From an uncultured Collinsella sp. (GTDB taxonomy: Bacteria; Actinomycetota; Coriobacteriia; Coriobacteriales; Coriobacteriaceae): a stretch of DNA of 6,155 bases. Numbering within the stretch: the stretch's first letter is position 1; each line of letters starts with the position of its first letter. Below the pieces are notes generated by a model that saw only the letters and a list, made by a program, of their open reading frames with translations, searched no databases and was not told the DNA's origin. The DNA lies in assembly GCA_902494135.1 (NCBI GenBank), contig CABUSE010000086.1:1-6155 (forward strand). Reading direction: 5' to 3'. This document shows, piece by piece, positions 5,950 through 6,155 of this stretch. Both the position numbers and the translations under genes were made by a program.

Positions 5950-6155
5950 ATGGCAAAAAACACCGCAAACTATGGTAACGACAGTATCCGCCAGCTCAAG
6001 GACGAGGAACGCGTACGCCTGCGCCCCGCCGTCATCTTTGGCTCGGACGGGCTCGACGGCTGCGCGCATGCCGCCTTCGAGATCCTGTCCAACGCCGTTG
6101 ACGAGGCGCGCCAGGGCTACGGCAAGCTCATCACCCTTACCGCCTTTCGCGATGG
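5950..6155 (+). CDS. DNA gyrase / topoisomerase IV subunit B (type IIA topoisomerase), N-terminal part only
   Basis: First 68 codons of an ATP-hydrolysing type IIA topoisomerase B subunit, cut by the right edge. With its A subunit, such an enzyme passes one DNA duplex through another to control supercoiling or unlink chromosomes. The start of the GHKL ATPase domain is clear: YGNDSIRQLKDEERVRLRP, then VIFGSDGLDG (the counterpart of RPGMYIGST in classical GyrB), then Bergerat motif I, EILSNAVDEA, with E44 and N48 in the positions of the catalytic Glu42 and Mg-binding Asn46 of E. coli GyrB. The RLRPAVIFGSDG variant is, from memory, typical of a ParE-like branch in clostridia and Coriobacteriia, so parE is likelier than gyrB, but this fragment cannot settle it. 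ATG 5911 is an alternative in-frame start adding 13 residues; 5950 is preferred because ribosome-binding sequences precede it and protein homology begins just after it. Confidence 0.9.
   Translation, partial: MAKNTANYGNDSIRQLKDEERVRLRPAVIFGSDGLDGCAHAAFEILSNAVDEARQGYGKLITLTAFRD

Overview
The window looks like chromosomal DNA from an anaerobic actinobacterium of the class Coriobacteriia (Collinsella/Olsenella/Eggerthella relatives). This is inferred from three things: GC-rich coding sequence, a small soluble regulator ending in a LuxR-type helix-turn-helix, and a type IIA topoisomerase B subunit with the variant N-terminus RLRPAVIFGSDGL. I could not run a search, so the genus is left open.

Layout, left to right, all main genes on the + strand: (1) a 334-residue regulator (29-1033) with TPR-like helices followed by a LuxR/GerE DNA-binding domain; the frame is also open to the left edge. 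(2) A 157-base gap with a perfect 10-bp stem-loop, probably a terminator, then an AT-rich stretch carrying two copies of an AAAT-TGGA-ATTT motif 55 bases apart. (3) A very large gene (1191-5558, 1455 residues) for an exported surface protein. It has a twin-arginine signal peptide, a carboxypeptidase-regulatory-like beta domain, an unfamiliar hydrophobic/aromatic middle, a propeller-like region rich in cysteine, a CARDB-like Ig fold, a Gly/Ser linker, and an LAGTG sorting-type motif with a membrane segment. (4) A 391-base region without a + strand gene (5559-5949), holding a strong 16-bp terminator-like hairpin, a possible 38-codon minus-strand ORF, two further inverted repeats and a likely promoter. 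(5) The first 68 codons of a gyrase/topoisomerase IV B subunit, cut by the right edge.

How they may work together: the regulator lies directly upstream of the surface protein in the same direction, but a hairpin separates them, so they look like separate transcription units. Control of the surface protein by the regulator is a reasonable guess from position only. The topoisomerase gene has its own promoter-like signal and looks like unrelated housekeeping. The most novel item is the surface protein, whose central part I do not recognise. The least explained DNA is the run of inverted repeats at 5781-5857.
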